Positions 28,051-36,864 are shown, counted from the stretch's first letter. The stretch: DNA of 64,000 nucleotides from Bacteroidota bacterium (GCA_030148165.1 JASBTZ010000003.1:186001-250000), one strand, 5' to 3'. Notes: generated by a model from the letters alone, not told the origin. Numbers and translations: made by a program.

Positions 28051-28863
28051 TCAGTCTAAAATTATATGCCAGCTATCACGATCGCTTGAAAAGGTCGGTG
28101 GAATTTCACCTGCCTGCCAATTGGTAGCTGTTGTTTCCCAAAAATAATAATGTCTTCCTCGGTGTTCGATATAATCGCCCGGAGCCTGAACATCAAGCGC
28201 GAACATCGAGTGGCTGTGCACCCAGCTATTTACGATCATTGGGTGATAATCGTAATGTTTAAATAAGGTATAAAGCAATACCGTACGGGTATCACAATCT
28301 CCTACCAATGTGTGTAAGAATTCAATAGGAGAGAGGATACCCAGAAATTCATCCTCCAGGCATTCCATGTAAGGTGGCTCCTGATCATCACAATCCTCAT
28401 TAACCAGTACATACGAGTAGGGGATATCCTGCACGAAACTCACTACCATGTTGGCAAATTCATTTCGATTCAATTCCTTCTTAACGCCGATTTCATAAAG
28501 TGAATCAGCTAACTCCTGTACCCGGCCGAAATCGGTATTAAATAAGTGTCTGTAGACATCGCGCCAGAATCGATCCGAATCATTTTCATAACTACTAAAG
28601 CTATGTCTTAAGCTATTGGATGTTTCATAGCTGTATTCATCCGTGCGATACGAAACGCAAAAGTCCAGTCCGCGGTATTCGAGCCAGCTGCGATAGGTAG
28701 TTATATCAGGATATTCGATCACCTGTACTTCTCCACAATCCGGGTTGTTGTATTCAGGAACGACATAAACAATGTTTCGCCCTTCATCCTGGTTACCCAG
28801 CATCGCCAACACAATAACAAGAATGATAAAGCAAGATACAAGTAACATGACGATTTTTCTCAC
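28051..28863 (-). CDS. Transglutaminase-like membrane-anchored protein
   Basis: One N-terminal TM or uncleaved signal (residues 4-22) is followed by an extracytoplasmic domain. The papain-like core has the Cys motif LVGDCDTRTVLLYTL near residue 190, His in WVHSHSMFALDV near residue 217 and an acidic segment YYFWETTATNWQ, fitting a Cys-His-Asp/Glu triad. Bacterial homologues act on proteins or cell-wall material. A DUF350-like protein follows after 1 bp, and a CotH-like gene lies 13 bp upstream, so it may belong to a longer operon. Confidence 0.75.
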   Translation of the reverse strand: MRKIVMLLVSCFIILVIVLAMLGNQDEGRNIVYVVPEYNNPDCGEVQVIEYPDITTYRSWLEYRGLDFCVSYRTDEYSYETSNSLRHSFSSYENDSDRFWRDVYRHLFNTDFGRVQELADSLYEIGVKKELNRNEFANMVVSFVQDIPYSYVLVNEDCDDQEPPYMECLEDEFLGILSPIEFLHTLVGDCDTRTVLLYTLFKHYDYHPMIVNSWVHSHSMFALDVQAPGDYIEHRGRHYYFWETTATNWQAGEIPPTFSSDRDSWHIILD

Positions 28864-28876
28864 TGATTCCGATGAA

Positions 28877-30907
28877 TTATTGTGTGATTATTCTCGATTG
28901 AAGGACCTTGTCGCTTTCCAATCGGATCTTTAACATAAAAACGCCCGATAAGGAACCCGTATCTATATTTACCAGTGAATTACCGTTGGCATCTATGGTG
29001 CGCACAAGCTTTCCGCTGATATCGTAAATGAGGATTTCTTCAATGGGTTCATCCACATACACATTGGTCTCTACGGAAGATGGGTTAGGATATATCGCTA
29101 AATATGGTTCCTTAGCCAATTCATCATCGATTCCCAGATTTGGACAGTTTCCGGGCATATTTGCATCTAACCAGGTAATCCGATCCGCAATCCATGTTTT
29201 GAATTTAGCGAGCTCACCGGCATAAGTAGTTGGTTGCGGACCGACCTCAGGCGTGCCGACATTGATTCCAAGTATAGGCCATCTGACGTAATGCCGTTGC
29301 TGTGCATCCATGACCATATTACCTATGGAGTCGACGTAATTGAATAGATAAGCTGTATCCAAAATGCTTTGTCTGAAGGTCCAGTAACGACAAGCCAGAT
29401 CATCTGCAAAGCCAGGGTCCTGAAGCATGCGGATATACCAGCCCGGAGGTTTTACATCGCTGCCGCCCGCCCAATTGTGACGCCATCCGGCACCATTTGT
29501 TTCACTAGCTGTTACGTCCTTGTATGCCCAGTCAAAATCCCAGACAGGTCCCGCTTCAATGCGGTTGTCTTCTGACCAGCGGTCTTTATGGAATCGGCGA
29601 CTTTTCTTAAAGCCATCTACGTTGCGGGCAAATTCATTCACAATGAAGTAATCAATGAATGAATACACATTGATGTACGGACGATATCCATTAACCGGAT
29701 CGGTGAAATTTGGTCCCCAGAGTGCGTCTTCAAAGTCTTTCACGCGATTTTGGAGGTAATCCTTCTGCTGTGCAGTGATCGTATTTTCGTCCGGATAGTC
29801 ATAAACAAACTGAACGGGGTCACCCGGATAGAGTGGGTTGTCATAGTTCGCCGGCCAGCTATTCGAGCTGTTCCAGTAGTCTACTTTGAAAATATAACCA
29901 CCGGTCAGACTGTCGCCGTAATTGTCATCCAAATCCAGTCTTGAAATATTTACCCGGTTCTGATCCCGTTTGATCTTCTCCGTAAAAACGTAAATGCCCT
30001 GATAAATATCGTCGATTACCACCTCACAAAACTCTGTCCTCGGAGCATAATAGCCCATTTGTCTGAAGAGGTGAAACGATAGGGTGTTTCGCATAAAAAC
30101 TTTGTCGTTGTAATTCGCCAGTAAGATCCAATCATTCTCTTCCGGCATATTGAGAAGCGAAACATTGTTATCGTTTGCATTCACATCCCAGGTTTCAAAT
30201 CCATAAGGTTTTTGAGGTAGGGTAGCGGAGTAAGCACCGCGAATTTCAATTCCCGCAAAACCGTCGAATTCATTAGCCGGGTCTGTTGGGTGATTCATCT
30301 GACCGGGACCATTGTGAATGATCTTCAGCTCGACCGGTATCTTTGGTTCATCGACAATTGTCTGACCATTGGTGTTGATTAGAAAGAGTGGAAGATTCGT
30401 GGAATCCGGTGGATTTAAACCTACGCTTTCTGCAATGTTGATCTGATAATCTCCATTGGCACCGGCGTCAAAACCATCTACTACAAAGAAATAATCCAGG
30501 TTAGGCTGCAGGTAGACAGCTGTTATCGTAGAATTATAAGGAGCTCCGTAAGCAGGCGACTGGCATCCGTCTTCCTGACAAGCAATCGGAGTTCCTGTGC
30601 ATGTGTTTTCGTAGACATAGAGCTGTGAGTCGTAATTTGTGATGGCTGTGCACAGCGTGACATCGATATAAATTCCGTTCGCTCCATTCGTATAGGTATA
30701 AACCTGATCTCTTGCGCCTCCGGAATTGGGATAATCATTACAGCTGGCAAAATAATCATCAACCGCTCCACTCGTATTTCCAACACCAACGTAAGGAAGG
30801 GAAGGGATGACCGTTGCAGTTGCACAGGTCTCACCACCACTTTGTCCAAAAGAATAACAGCAAAGCAGTAGGGAAGAGGTGAAGATCAATAATATTCGAT
30901 TATTCAT
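28877..30907 (-). CDS. Secreted CotH-like kinase-fold protein with T9SS tail
   Basis: The ATG at 30907 gives the signal peptide ending CCYSFGQ. Residues 30-160 form a pre-peptidase-like domain (GETCATATVIPSLPYVGVGN). Residues 185-590 match the CotH family: FAGIEIRGAYSATLPQKPYG, NDWILLANYNDKVFMRN, GYYAPRTEFCEVVIDDIYQG, YVFTEKIKRD and GPVWDFDWAYKD. CotH proteins are atypical secreted protein kinases. The last 70 residues form a type A sorting domain (LAIYPNPSSVETNV to LQSRIIT). Its leader is part of a 53-bp duplication shared with the next gene upstream. Confidence 0.85.
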   Translation of the reverse strand: MNNRILLIFTSSLLLCCYSFGQSGGETCATATVIPSLPYVGVGNTSGAVDDYFASCNDYPNSGGARDQVYTYTNGANGIYIDVTLCTAITNYDSQLYVYENTCTGTPIACQEDGCQSPAYGAPYNSTITAVYLQPNLDYFFVVDGFDAGANGDYQINIAESVGLNPPDSTNLPLFLINTNGQTIVDEPKIPVELKIIHNGPGQMNHPTDPANEFDGFAGIEIRGAYSATLPQKPYGFETWDVNANDNNVSLLNMPEENDWILLANYNDKVFMRNTLSFHLFRQMGYYAPRTEFCEVVIDDIYQGIYVFTEKIKRDQNRVNISRLDLDDNYGDSLTGGYIFKVDYWNSSNSWPANYDNPLYPGDPVQFVYDYPDENTITAQQKDYLQNRVKDFEDALWGPNFTDPVNGYRPYINVYSFIDYFIVNEFARNVDGFKKSRRFHKDRWSEDNRIEAGPVWDFDWAYKDVTASETNGAGWRHNWAGGSDVKPPGWYIRMLQDPGFADDLACRYWTFRQSILDTAYLFNYVDSIGNMVMDAQQRHYVRWPILGINVGTPEVGPQPTTYAGELAKFKTWIADRITWLDANMPGNCPNLGIDDELAKEPYLAIYPNPSSVETNVYVDEPIEEILIYDISGKLVRTIDANGNSLVNIDTGSLSGVFMLKIRLESDKVLQSRIITQ

Positions 30908-30946
30908 GGGGATTATTTGATCATTAAAATACAAAACATTACTGGT
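30894..30946. repeat. 53-bp direct repeat, copy A, over the CotH-like gene start
   Basis: It covers the first few codons and the 5' leader of the CotH-like gene. It matches copy B at 31639-31691 at 52 of 53 positions; the single change is C for G eleven to twelve bases from the right end. Confidence 0.9.
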
Positions 30947-30959
30947 AAGCCTACAGGCA

Positions 30960-31652
30960 TTATTTAAGTTCGAAACGATAAGCGTAGGTCAAATTAACCT
31001 TCTTGGTATCTGATTCCTGCTTAAATTCTTTCCAAAGCATTCGCTGCATCAATTCACCGTAATTGCCCCAGAAGGAATAACCCGGATCAAGTGGTGGAAT
31101 CTCTTTCAAGCCGATGATCTCTCCAATGCTTTTGTTTAAACTCTTCGCTATGGTCGAAGCTTCTTCCTTCGCTTTTTTATGCAGTTCAGGAAGCGCGTCG
31201 GCCAGGTATTTAGATTGCTCTTCGTAATCTACATGATACAAGTTTGATTTTATCGAGCTGCGTTCTTTCAGGATTTCATTCATGGTTGCCTCGTCCTTTT
31301 CAGTGTTAATGTGTACTAAAAATCCCTCTTCAGTATAGAATGGAATCGCTGTTTCTACCGGTGCGTCTTCACACTTCAAACCTTTCTTTTCCATCTCCTG
31401 GCGAATCTGTGCTAACTCCATGTCGTTTTCCAGATCTTCTTCGAGTGGATCCTGTTCCTCATCCATTTCCTCCAGCTGTTCCAATGCGTAATCCAAATCG
31501 GATAACGGGTCTACCTGAATTATATAAGTAGAGGAGAGGGCCTTTAGTTCAATCTCGTGTGAAACGGTTACTTCTACAAAGCGCTGCTCTTGTGCGTAGC
31601 TGATTGCCCCTAGCATGAGAGCTGTGAAGATTATGATTATTCGATTATTCAT
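30960..31652 (-). CDS. SIMPL (DUF541)-like periplasmic protein
   Basis: The ATG at 31652 gives the signal peptide MNNRIIIIFTALMLGAISYA. The mature protein starts RFVEVTVSHEIELKA, as SIMPL proteins do, has a very acidic insert (residues 65-95) and ends with KKAKEEASTIAKSLNKSIGE and VNLTYAYRFEL, which fit the SIMPL C-terminal half. Function of the family is unclear (stress or envelope integrity). The start region is duplicated ahead of the CotH-like gene. Confidence 0.65.
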   Translation of the reverse strand: MNNRIIIIFTALMLGAISYAQEQRFVEVTVSHEIELKALSSTYIIQVDPLSDLDYALEQLEEMDEEQDPLEEDLENDMELAQIRQEMEKKGLKCEDAPVETAIPFYTEEGFLVHINTEKDEATMNEILKERSSIKSNLYHVDYEEQSKYLADALPELHKKAKEEASTIAKSLNKSIGEIIGLKEIPPLDPGYSFWGNYGELMQRMLWKEFKQESDTKKVNLTYAYRFELK

Positions 31653-31691
31653 GGGGATTATTTGATCATTAAAATACAAAAGATTACTGGT
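31639..31691. repeat. 53-bp direct repeat, copy B, over the SIMPL-like gene start
   Basis: Same sequence as copy A at 30894-30946 except one base. It covers the leader and first codons of the SIMPL-like gene and runs 8 bp into the end of the upstream membrane protein gene. Confidence 0.9.
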
Positions 31692-32121
31692 CGATGACAT
31701 TATCGTCGAAAACTTTCTTCTTTGCTTTGGCTGATCTCCAGCTCAGATGAAAGACACAGGCATTGGTCTGTAAGACGACACCTGCACTGGCCAAATAAAA
31801 GCCCCAGCTTTCCTTGTAAAAGAGAACGACATTCGTATCATCGCGATGGAGCAGGAAGAAACTCATGATCAATAGACCGATGTTGCCAATAGCTATGAGC
31901 AGTGGAATTCTACCAGGAACCCGAGGAACGAGCACCAATAGGAAGGTGATGAGTGCAAATACCAGCATGATCTGTGGGTAAAGAAAGGTATAACCCGGTT
32001 CTCCAGCAATCCAGACATAGCTGCCAATGGTTGTAATCGATCTGTAGGGTAACAGGACAGAGGCTCCGATCATGATAACGGAAAGCATGAGTGATATCGA
32101 CTTTATTTGTTTTAGCGACAC
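31684..32121 (-). CDS. Small four-TM membrane protein with C-terminal VIDQ tail
   Basis: Four TM helices in 145 residues, a post-TM1 loop LLPYRSITTIGSYVWI and a cytoplasmic tail rich in Lys that ends DDNVIDQ. The layout and tail match the other small membrane proteins of this stretch. It lies 2 bp from the next gene upstream (32124) and its 3' end meets the repeated leader of the SIMPL-like gene. Function unknown. Confidence 0.65.
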   Translation of the reverse strand: MSLKQIKSISLMLSVIMIGASVLLPYRSITTIGSYVWIAGEPGYTFLYPQIMLVFALITFLLVLVPRVPGRIPLLIAIGNIGLLIMSFFLLHRDDTNVVLFYKESWGFYLASAGVVLQTNACVFHLSWRSAKAKKKVFDDNVIDQ

Positions 32122-32123
32122 AA

Positions 32124-32549
32124 TCAGATATCGATTAAATCTTCATTTTCTTTATTTCGGGAACGTTGGGGTCTGTTCTTTGTCATCTTAACTGAATGGA
32201 TAACAGACAGTGCTGTTGCAGTCATTAAAACCATCAATATTAAAACCGAACCCGGTCCCATCTCATTATAAAAATAAGCCGTGGATGTAAAAATATAGAC
32301 CATATAACCGGCTAATCCGGTTGCGCCGGCATAAATCGTAGCTCCAATTATAGCCGTGACATAGTTGGGAATTAAGAGAAGGACTGTCGCGGTCAAAGTT
32401 GGAGTGAGAAAAATGAAAGCGGTTGGACCCTCAAATGCATTTTCCACAACGAGCTTACCACTAAAATCTTCCCACATACTTAAAGGAGTCATACAAGCCA
32501 CAAAGAGCAATACCGGTAGAATGGAAAAATAGATGTAGTGCCTTTTCAT
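32124..32549 (-). CDS. Small multi-TM membrane protein with C-terminal LIDI tail
   Basis: About four TM helices in 141 residues with a basic cytoplasmic end (KMTKNRPQRSRNKEN) and the terminal motif EDLIDI. No enzymatic motif. It is followed after 2 bp by the 31684 gene, so the two are almost surely co-transcribed. It belongs to the local group of tail-motif membrane proteins. Confidence 0.65.
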   Translation of the reverse strand: MKRHYIYFSILPVLLFVACMTPLSMWEDFSGKLVVENAFEGPTAFIFLTPTLTATVLLLIPNYVTAIIGATIYAGATGLAGYMVYIFTSTAYFYNEMGPGSVLILMVLMTATALSVIHSVKMTKNRPQRSRNKENEDLIDI

Positions 32550-32575
32550 GTAAGCAAAGTACGAAAAAGGATGCT

Positions 32576-33253
32576 TTATACGGTATCCAGAATGTCCGTT
32601 TGGTTCTTACTCTCAGTGGTTGACATGCGAATGATGCGCATGGCGTATCGCAAGATGTAAGCGAGAATTAACAGACGAATGGCTACATTAATAAACTGCA
32701 TGTAATTACCTGAGGATATGGTTGATAGGATTACCAAAATAGTCGTGAGGGTAAATACACCGGTTCCTAAGAAATAGATCCATTTGACACGTCGTGTGAT
32801 GAAGAAAGCGGTAACACCATAGCAAAGTGTTATGGAGCCGTCAATAATGAGTGTTACCTTGACCTCATTGAAAAACAAGAGTTCCCGGTATTGATAAACC
32901 AGGAAGGATGTCCCAATCAAACTGAGACCAAACAAGGTCCAGAATGCATAGGCGACAAAACCAAGTGCTGCGTCTTCTTCCTTTTGTTGCATTTTCTTAG
33001 ATGCATAGTAGCGTTCATTACCGACTTTAACGAGCAGGCTAATTGGGCGTTCTTCTGTAAAAGTAATGTAAACCTTTCCACCGTCGGGGTGGGAGAATTC
33101 AATGCCATTTGCGATTTCATCAGAGGTTTCTGTTCGGAATAATTCTTTTCCGTCGTGGTATACACGCATGTTCTTATATCCTGTTTCCCAGGTGATAAAG
33201 AGAGCTACTAGCGGGTTCGAAGCGCTCGTATATTTGAGTGAATAGCTGGCCAT
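32576..33253 (-). CDS. Membrane protein with soluble N-terminal domain and C-terminal ILDTV tail
   Basis: The first 90 residues form a small beta-rich cytoplasmic domain with no signal peptide (WETGYKNMRVYHDGKELFR, GGKVYITFTEERPISLLVKV). Four TM helices fill residues 95-210. The C-terminus is STTESKNQTDILDTV, sharing the (D/E)-[ILV]-[ILV]-D pattern of its neighbours. It appears to be a larger member of that group. Function unknown. Confidence 0.6.
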   Translation of the reverse strand: MASYSLKYTSASNPLVALFITWETGYKNMRVYHDGKELFRTETSDEIANGIEFSHPDGGKVYITFTEERPISLLVKVGNERYYASKKMQQKEEDAALGFVAYAFWTLFGLSLIGTSFLVYQYRELLFFNEVKVTLIIDGSITLCYGVTAFFITRRVKWIYFLGTGVFTLTTILVILSTISSGNYMQFINVAIRLLILAYILRYAMRIIRMSTTESKNQTDILDTV

Positions 33254-33316
33254 ATTGCTTGTTAAGTTAAGGAATCATTCCAATCAGGCAACCGCTTGAT
33301 TGTTCGAGTTATCATT

Positions 33317-33805
33317 TTATTCTTCGAGTAGATCGACATCGACCGGTTGAACGCTTTTTTTATTACCCAGACGTTTTAAGGTGCGCATGGCTTCAATAAT
33401 CACATTGACAAGAGAAACCAGTATCAAGCCGCAGACAATCAGGGTAAAGACGAAATAAATATTTGTCATTTTCGGATCGTATGCTCCCTGAATCAGTGCA
33501 ACATAATTTTCAAAATTAACCATGACGAAATAGTATACGAAGAATAGTCCGAAGGACAGAAAGAACGAAACTACCGCTGTATAAATATTATTGAAAAAGA
33601 AGAGAAAAAGAGATGCAAGGCCTATTACCAATATAGGAAGCCAGTAGTAGGGGACCTCACTTAAGGTGTATTCAAATCCACTTTGATCCACGTATGGCAT
33701 GCCGTTCTGACCACTATTGTAGATGGAATAGGTAGCAAAGGGCTGTGTAGTCAACCATAGCAGCGTAAATGACGTAAAGAATAAGAGGATCGAATACCAT
33801 TTCAT
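33317..33805 (-). CDS. Small four-TM membrane protein with C-terminal LLEE tail
   Basis: Four TM helices in 162 residues; the loop after TM1 is QPFATYSIYNSGQNGMPY. The cytoplasmic end is basic (RTLKRLGNKKS) and closes with VDVDLLEE. It fits the group of small tail-motif membrane proteins in topology and in the aromatic/Pro pattern after TM1. Function unknown. Confidence 0.65.
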   Translation of the reverse strand: MKWYSILLFFTSFTLLWLTTQPFATYSIYNSGQNGMPYVDQSGFEYTLSEVPYYWLPILVIGLASLFLFFFNNIYTAVVSFFLSFGLFFVYYFVMVNFENYVALIQGAYDPKMTNIYFVFTLIVCGLILVSLVNVIIEAMRTLKRLGNKKSVQPVDVDLLEE

Positions 33806-33900
33806 GGGGACAATTTACAGATTATGTTTACACCAGTTATTTAGTAATTATTAATTGACACGAAAAATCATATGCTCACTCGGAATCTGGTAGCTTTTTT

Positions 33901-35688
33901 TCAATTGTTTTTGGTTTCCAGTGTTAATACGATTCTGAATCCACTCATCGGGTCGGGTTTTTCTTTTGAAATTAATCTTTTGTAAAAGCTGGCGTTTGGT
34001 TGGACATCATCCCTTGTTTTGACTCCCAAATAATAATTGCCACCCAGACTGTAACAGAGTGAATCAACGGGAAGTTCACTTGTTAATCCATAGTGCTCCA
34101 TGCGTTTTTTGGTCACCGGATCTCTGACAACTTCAGAAGCATTGCCATTGATAAAAGGAAAGACAGGGCTGTAGTTCATTTCAAGCCACTTGGAGTATAG
34201 AATTGATGTTTTCGGACCTGTATAGGTAGGTGTTGCATAAGTTTTCTGCAAATATTCAGCATAGCTCGTTAGGTCTTCATCTCTGGCATAGCTGACATAT
34301 GCATCATTAGTTTGATCGTGGATTTTATCCATTATATACCAATTAGCTTCCTTGACAGCGAGTTCGTATTGTGTGATCGTGGGGATGTCAACACGAATAT
34401 AAGATGAGTCGAGAAAAATATCTTTGTTCAGCTGGTGTTGTTTCCAGTGACAATACGCCTTCATTTGGTGAAAAGAAAGATTTAAGACCGGATAATCGTA
34501 ATAAGCCGGGTGCCATGCATACATATTTTCAATAATCTCAGTAAAGACTCCTTCAAGTTGCTTAAAGCCGGAGGTGTCAGGGTATACATTAACAAATACG
34601 CTATCTCCGAGGTGATAATTGAGCTTTCTGACATCGATCTCCCGTCGTTTGTAGTATCGTTGGGGTTGCGGGTAATACATGTCCGCCAGACACGGGACAT
34701 TTTCCGGATCATTGTAATAGAATGTTGGCTTTCCGTTATTTCGTCTTCTCGCAAGGCCGTACTTTTCCTTGTTTGCTTCCCGCTTGGTCAGATCCAACTT
34801 TTTTCTTTCTTTTCTACTGATGTTTAGCAGATTGGCGGCTAATTCGTCATCTTCCAGACAGCTGTATAACTTGTCCAGGGCAATTGAATCCCTGACATAC
34901 TCGATGAACTCGCGGTATTCTCCATTAGTTACTTCGTATTTGGAGAGGTAGAAAGGCTGCAGGATACTGTCGAGTAGGGGAGTTACTTTTTCTTCGCGTA
35001 TGCTTAAATGTACCTTTACGATAGAATCCCATGCCTGCGAATTTGCCTCTTCAAAAGCTATCCGTTGGTTATAAATTATATTCTGGTAATGGGTTGCGTC
35101 AATGGTTCCATTTATGTAACCTTCTATAACGTTAGAATAGGGTCCTCCAATAATTCCCGCTACGAATTCATTATTGCTTGATCGATACACTTGCTCAACT
35201 GAATCACATATGACAACGCTGTCGTTCTCAATAAACCTGACCTCCCAAAAATCCTTGCCATAAGTGAGCACAAGATTATTGTCCTCCAGAAAGTCAGTCC
35301 AGGAATAACCGTAACCCAAATGATTTTTGTTCTCTTCTATTGAGTTTTTGGTGTTTTGGAACAAGCTGTCAGCCTCTCGATAAGACAATTCTTTCCAGTA
35401 AAAGATCGGGTATTCAAAATACCCCATAGATTCAGCAAGTTCGGGAAGCGAGTAGAGGGGTGAATGTTCCTCCTTAAAGAAATTTCTGGGCTCCACATAT
35501 TTAAACCCTGGAATTCTGAATCCGTTAAAAGCACGTGAAGGCAGCGTATATTCACCGTTTACCGCATAGATATTGAAGCAATCCGGAAAAGTATCGTGAT
35601 CTGTGATAAACTCAATATTCAGTGTGTCCTGTTGAGCTATGACAGGAATACTCAGGCTGAGCAACAATTGTATGAATATTAGTTTCAC
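33901..35688 (-). CDS. GldJ/GldK-like formylglycine-enzyme-fold protein
   Basis: The signal peptide ends PVIAQ. From residue about 245 the protein has an FGE-sulfatase fold: FYLSKYEVTNGEYREFIEYV, then KLNYHLGDSVFVNVYPDTSG, WHPAYYDYPVLNLSFHQM, AYCHWKQ, NGNASEVVRDP and MSGFRIVLT. The VYPDT...HPAYxDYPV string is a hallmark of GldJ and GldK, gliding and T9SS lipoproteins, rather than of active FGE. There is no lipobox, unlike GldJ/GldK, and the N-terminal 240 residues are a separate domain. It is not next to other gld genes, so it looks like a paralogue with a private role. Confidence 0.7.
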   Translation of the reverse strand: MKLIFIQLLLSLSIPVIAQQDTLNIEFITDHDTFPDCFNIYAVNGEYTLPSRAFNGFRIPGFKYVEPRNFFKEEHSPLYSLPELAESMGYFEYPIFYWKELSYREADSLFQNTKNSIEENKNHLGYGYSWTDFLEDNNLVLTYGKDFWEVRFIENDSVVICDSVEQVYRSSNNEFVAGIIGGPYSNVIEGYINGTIDATHYQNIIYNQRIAFEEANSQAWDSIVKVHLSIREEKVTPLLDSILQPFYLSKYEVTNGEYREFIEYVRDSIALDKLYSCLEDDELAANLLNISRKERKKLDLTKREANKEKYGLARRRNNGKPTFYYNDPENVPCLADMYYPQPQRYYKRREIDVRKLNYHLGDSVFVNVYPDTSGFKQLEGVFTEIIENMYAWHPAYYDYPVLNLSFHQMKAYCHWKQHQLNKDIFLDSSYIRVDIPTITQYELAVKEANWYIMDKIHDQTNDAYVSYARDEDLTSYAEYLQKTYATPTYTGPKTSILYSKWLEMNYSPVFPFINGNASEVVRDPVTKKRMEHYGLTSELPVDSLCYSLGGNYYLGVKTRDDVQPNASFYKRLISKEKPDPMSGFRIVLTLETKNN

Positions 35689-35723
35689 TTTGAAATAACG
35701 CTTAATGTAACAATAATTACATT

Positions 35724-36176
35724 TTAAATGTGTGAATCCAAAATGTCGCTTGTTACATCTTCTTGATCCTCTTTGTTTTGGGGCAATAATGACGCAATCA
35801 GCAGAATGAATGCTCCAACTAACGCGGCCCAGAAATCAACTCCAAAGTGGACTTGATTAATTATCGGATCTGGACCGACATAGGCATCTTTTGCGTTTAT
35901 ATAGACGATGAACTGAAAAATAATCGCTGATGCAGCTACCACAGGGGCAATTTTTCTTGAAACAACTCTTCGATAGCATATAAGAACGAATGCAGTTAGA
36001 CAAAGCCCCGCCATGATGTAGGAGAAGAACTCCAAACCTGACAGCCAAAAGGAAGTATCGGGAGAACCAGATATGTTTCTGTATGGCTGTTTGACGCCAA
36101 ACAAACCACGGGGTAAGGCATCTATAAGAGCTAGTGCAAATCCAAAGAAGGCAAGACGATTTAAATTGTTTTGCAT
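35724..36176 (-). CDS. Small four-TM membrane protein with C-terminal ILDSHI tail
   Basis: Four TM helices in 150 residues; start chosen at the ATG at 36176, since the frame-extending ATG at 36191 adds only five hydrophobic residues. The end is LLPQNKEDQEDVTSDILDSHI, again an acidic stretch with an I-L-D core. It belongs to the local group and lies 34 bp from the next upstream gene. Confidence 0.6.
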   Translation of the reverse strand: MQNNLNRLAFFGFALALIDALPRGLFGVKQPYRNISGSPDTSFWLSGLEFFSYIMAGLCLTAFVLICYRRVVSRKIAPVVAASAIIFQFIVYINAKDAYVGPDPIINQVHFGVDFWAALVGAFILLIASLLPQNKEDQEDVTSDILDSHI

Positions 36177-36210
36177 GAACAAATATATCAATAATGCTCA
36201 CGTTATTATG

Positions 36211-36672
36211 TTAAATAGAATCCAGCAGTTCGATGGGACCGGACAGCTCGCTATTTCGGAGTCCGCTGGCAACAGCCAGGAACAATATTCCGGTATTACC
36301 GATTAGCAAGGCATACAATCCATAACCGGGTTCTATGATATAATGTGCTTGGGTTAGCATTTCAGGATGCATAAGCTGGTCATACAGGAACACGATCAGG
36401 ATCATATTGATACAGGCTCCAAAAATTCCATACAAGGGCTTATGATCGATAAAGGAAACAAATAGAGCCGTCACGAAGAGCAGAATCGTATTTACGACAG
36501 GCAGGAACAATTCAGAACCCATGGTGGACGATTCAATGTGATACGAATACGGTTTCGTGTAACTGCCCATATTGATTGTATAAAACTCCAAGGTCGTTTC
36601 AAAAGGAAAGAACAAACTCCCGAAAGAGAGGAGTAGAAACACAACACAACCGGTGATAATGAATATCCGCAT
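36211..36672 (-). CDS. Small four-TM membrane protein with C-terminal LLDSI tail
   Basis: The last member of the local group: four TM helices in 153 residues, an after-TM1 loop LFFPFETTLEFYTINMG and a tail GPIELLDSI. It lies just left of the accessory island and is the first core-like gene there. Function unknown. Confidence 0.65.
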   Translation of the reverse strand: MRIFIITGCVVFLLLSFGSLFFPFETTLEFYTINMGSYTKPYSYHIESSTMGSELFLPVVNTILLFVTALFVSFIDHKPLYGIFGACINMILIVFLYDQLMHPEMLTQAHYIIEPGYGLYALLIGNTGILFLAVASGLRNSELSGPIELLDSI

Positions 36673-36721
36673 AACATTACATAGATGCAGAGGACGTGTT
36701 CATTCCATAAAACACTATTTA

Positions 36722-36783
36722 ACATAATATTAATTATAGGACTAAGAGTCAACTATAATTACATTATGTCTAAACAGCCACAC
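36722..36783. repeat. Left island repeat: inverted-repeat element, attC-like
   Basis: ACATAAT at 36722 pairs with ATTATGT ending at 36769. The right part (36752-36783) is a 32-bp direct repeat of 42150-42181, identical at 26 of 32 positions. The element sits between the last tail-motif membrane gene and the truncated XRE gene. The G^TT core of true attC sites is replaced by ATT here. Confidence 0.6.
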
Positions 36784-36855
36784 TTAAAAAATTTGAAGCG
36801 AATTGCTGAAATTTTGGATGTGGATATTCGTGAGTTGTTGGTTTCTACAAAGTGA
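36766..36855 (+). pseudogene. C-terminal remnant of an XRE-family regulator
   Basis: A 29-codon frame encodes a peptide that reads QPHLKNLKRIAEILDVDIRE near its start. That is the last third of a Cro/C1 helix-turn-helix protein (compare the intact XRE protein at 40513, which ends KISQALEVSIDDLIQ). The helix-turn-helix core is missing, and the frame begins inside the left island repeat, so recombination at the repeat appears to have cut the gene. Whether the remnant is translated is unknown. Confidence 0.55.
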
Positions 36856-36864
36856 CCCTGACGG

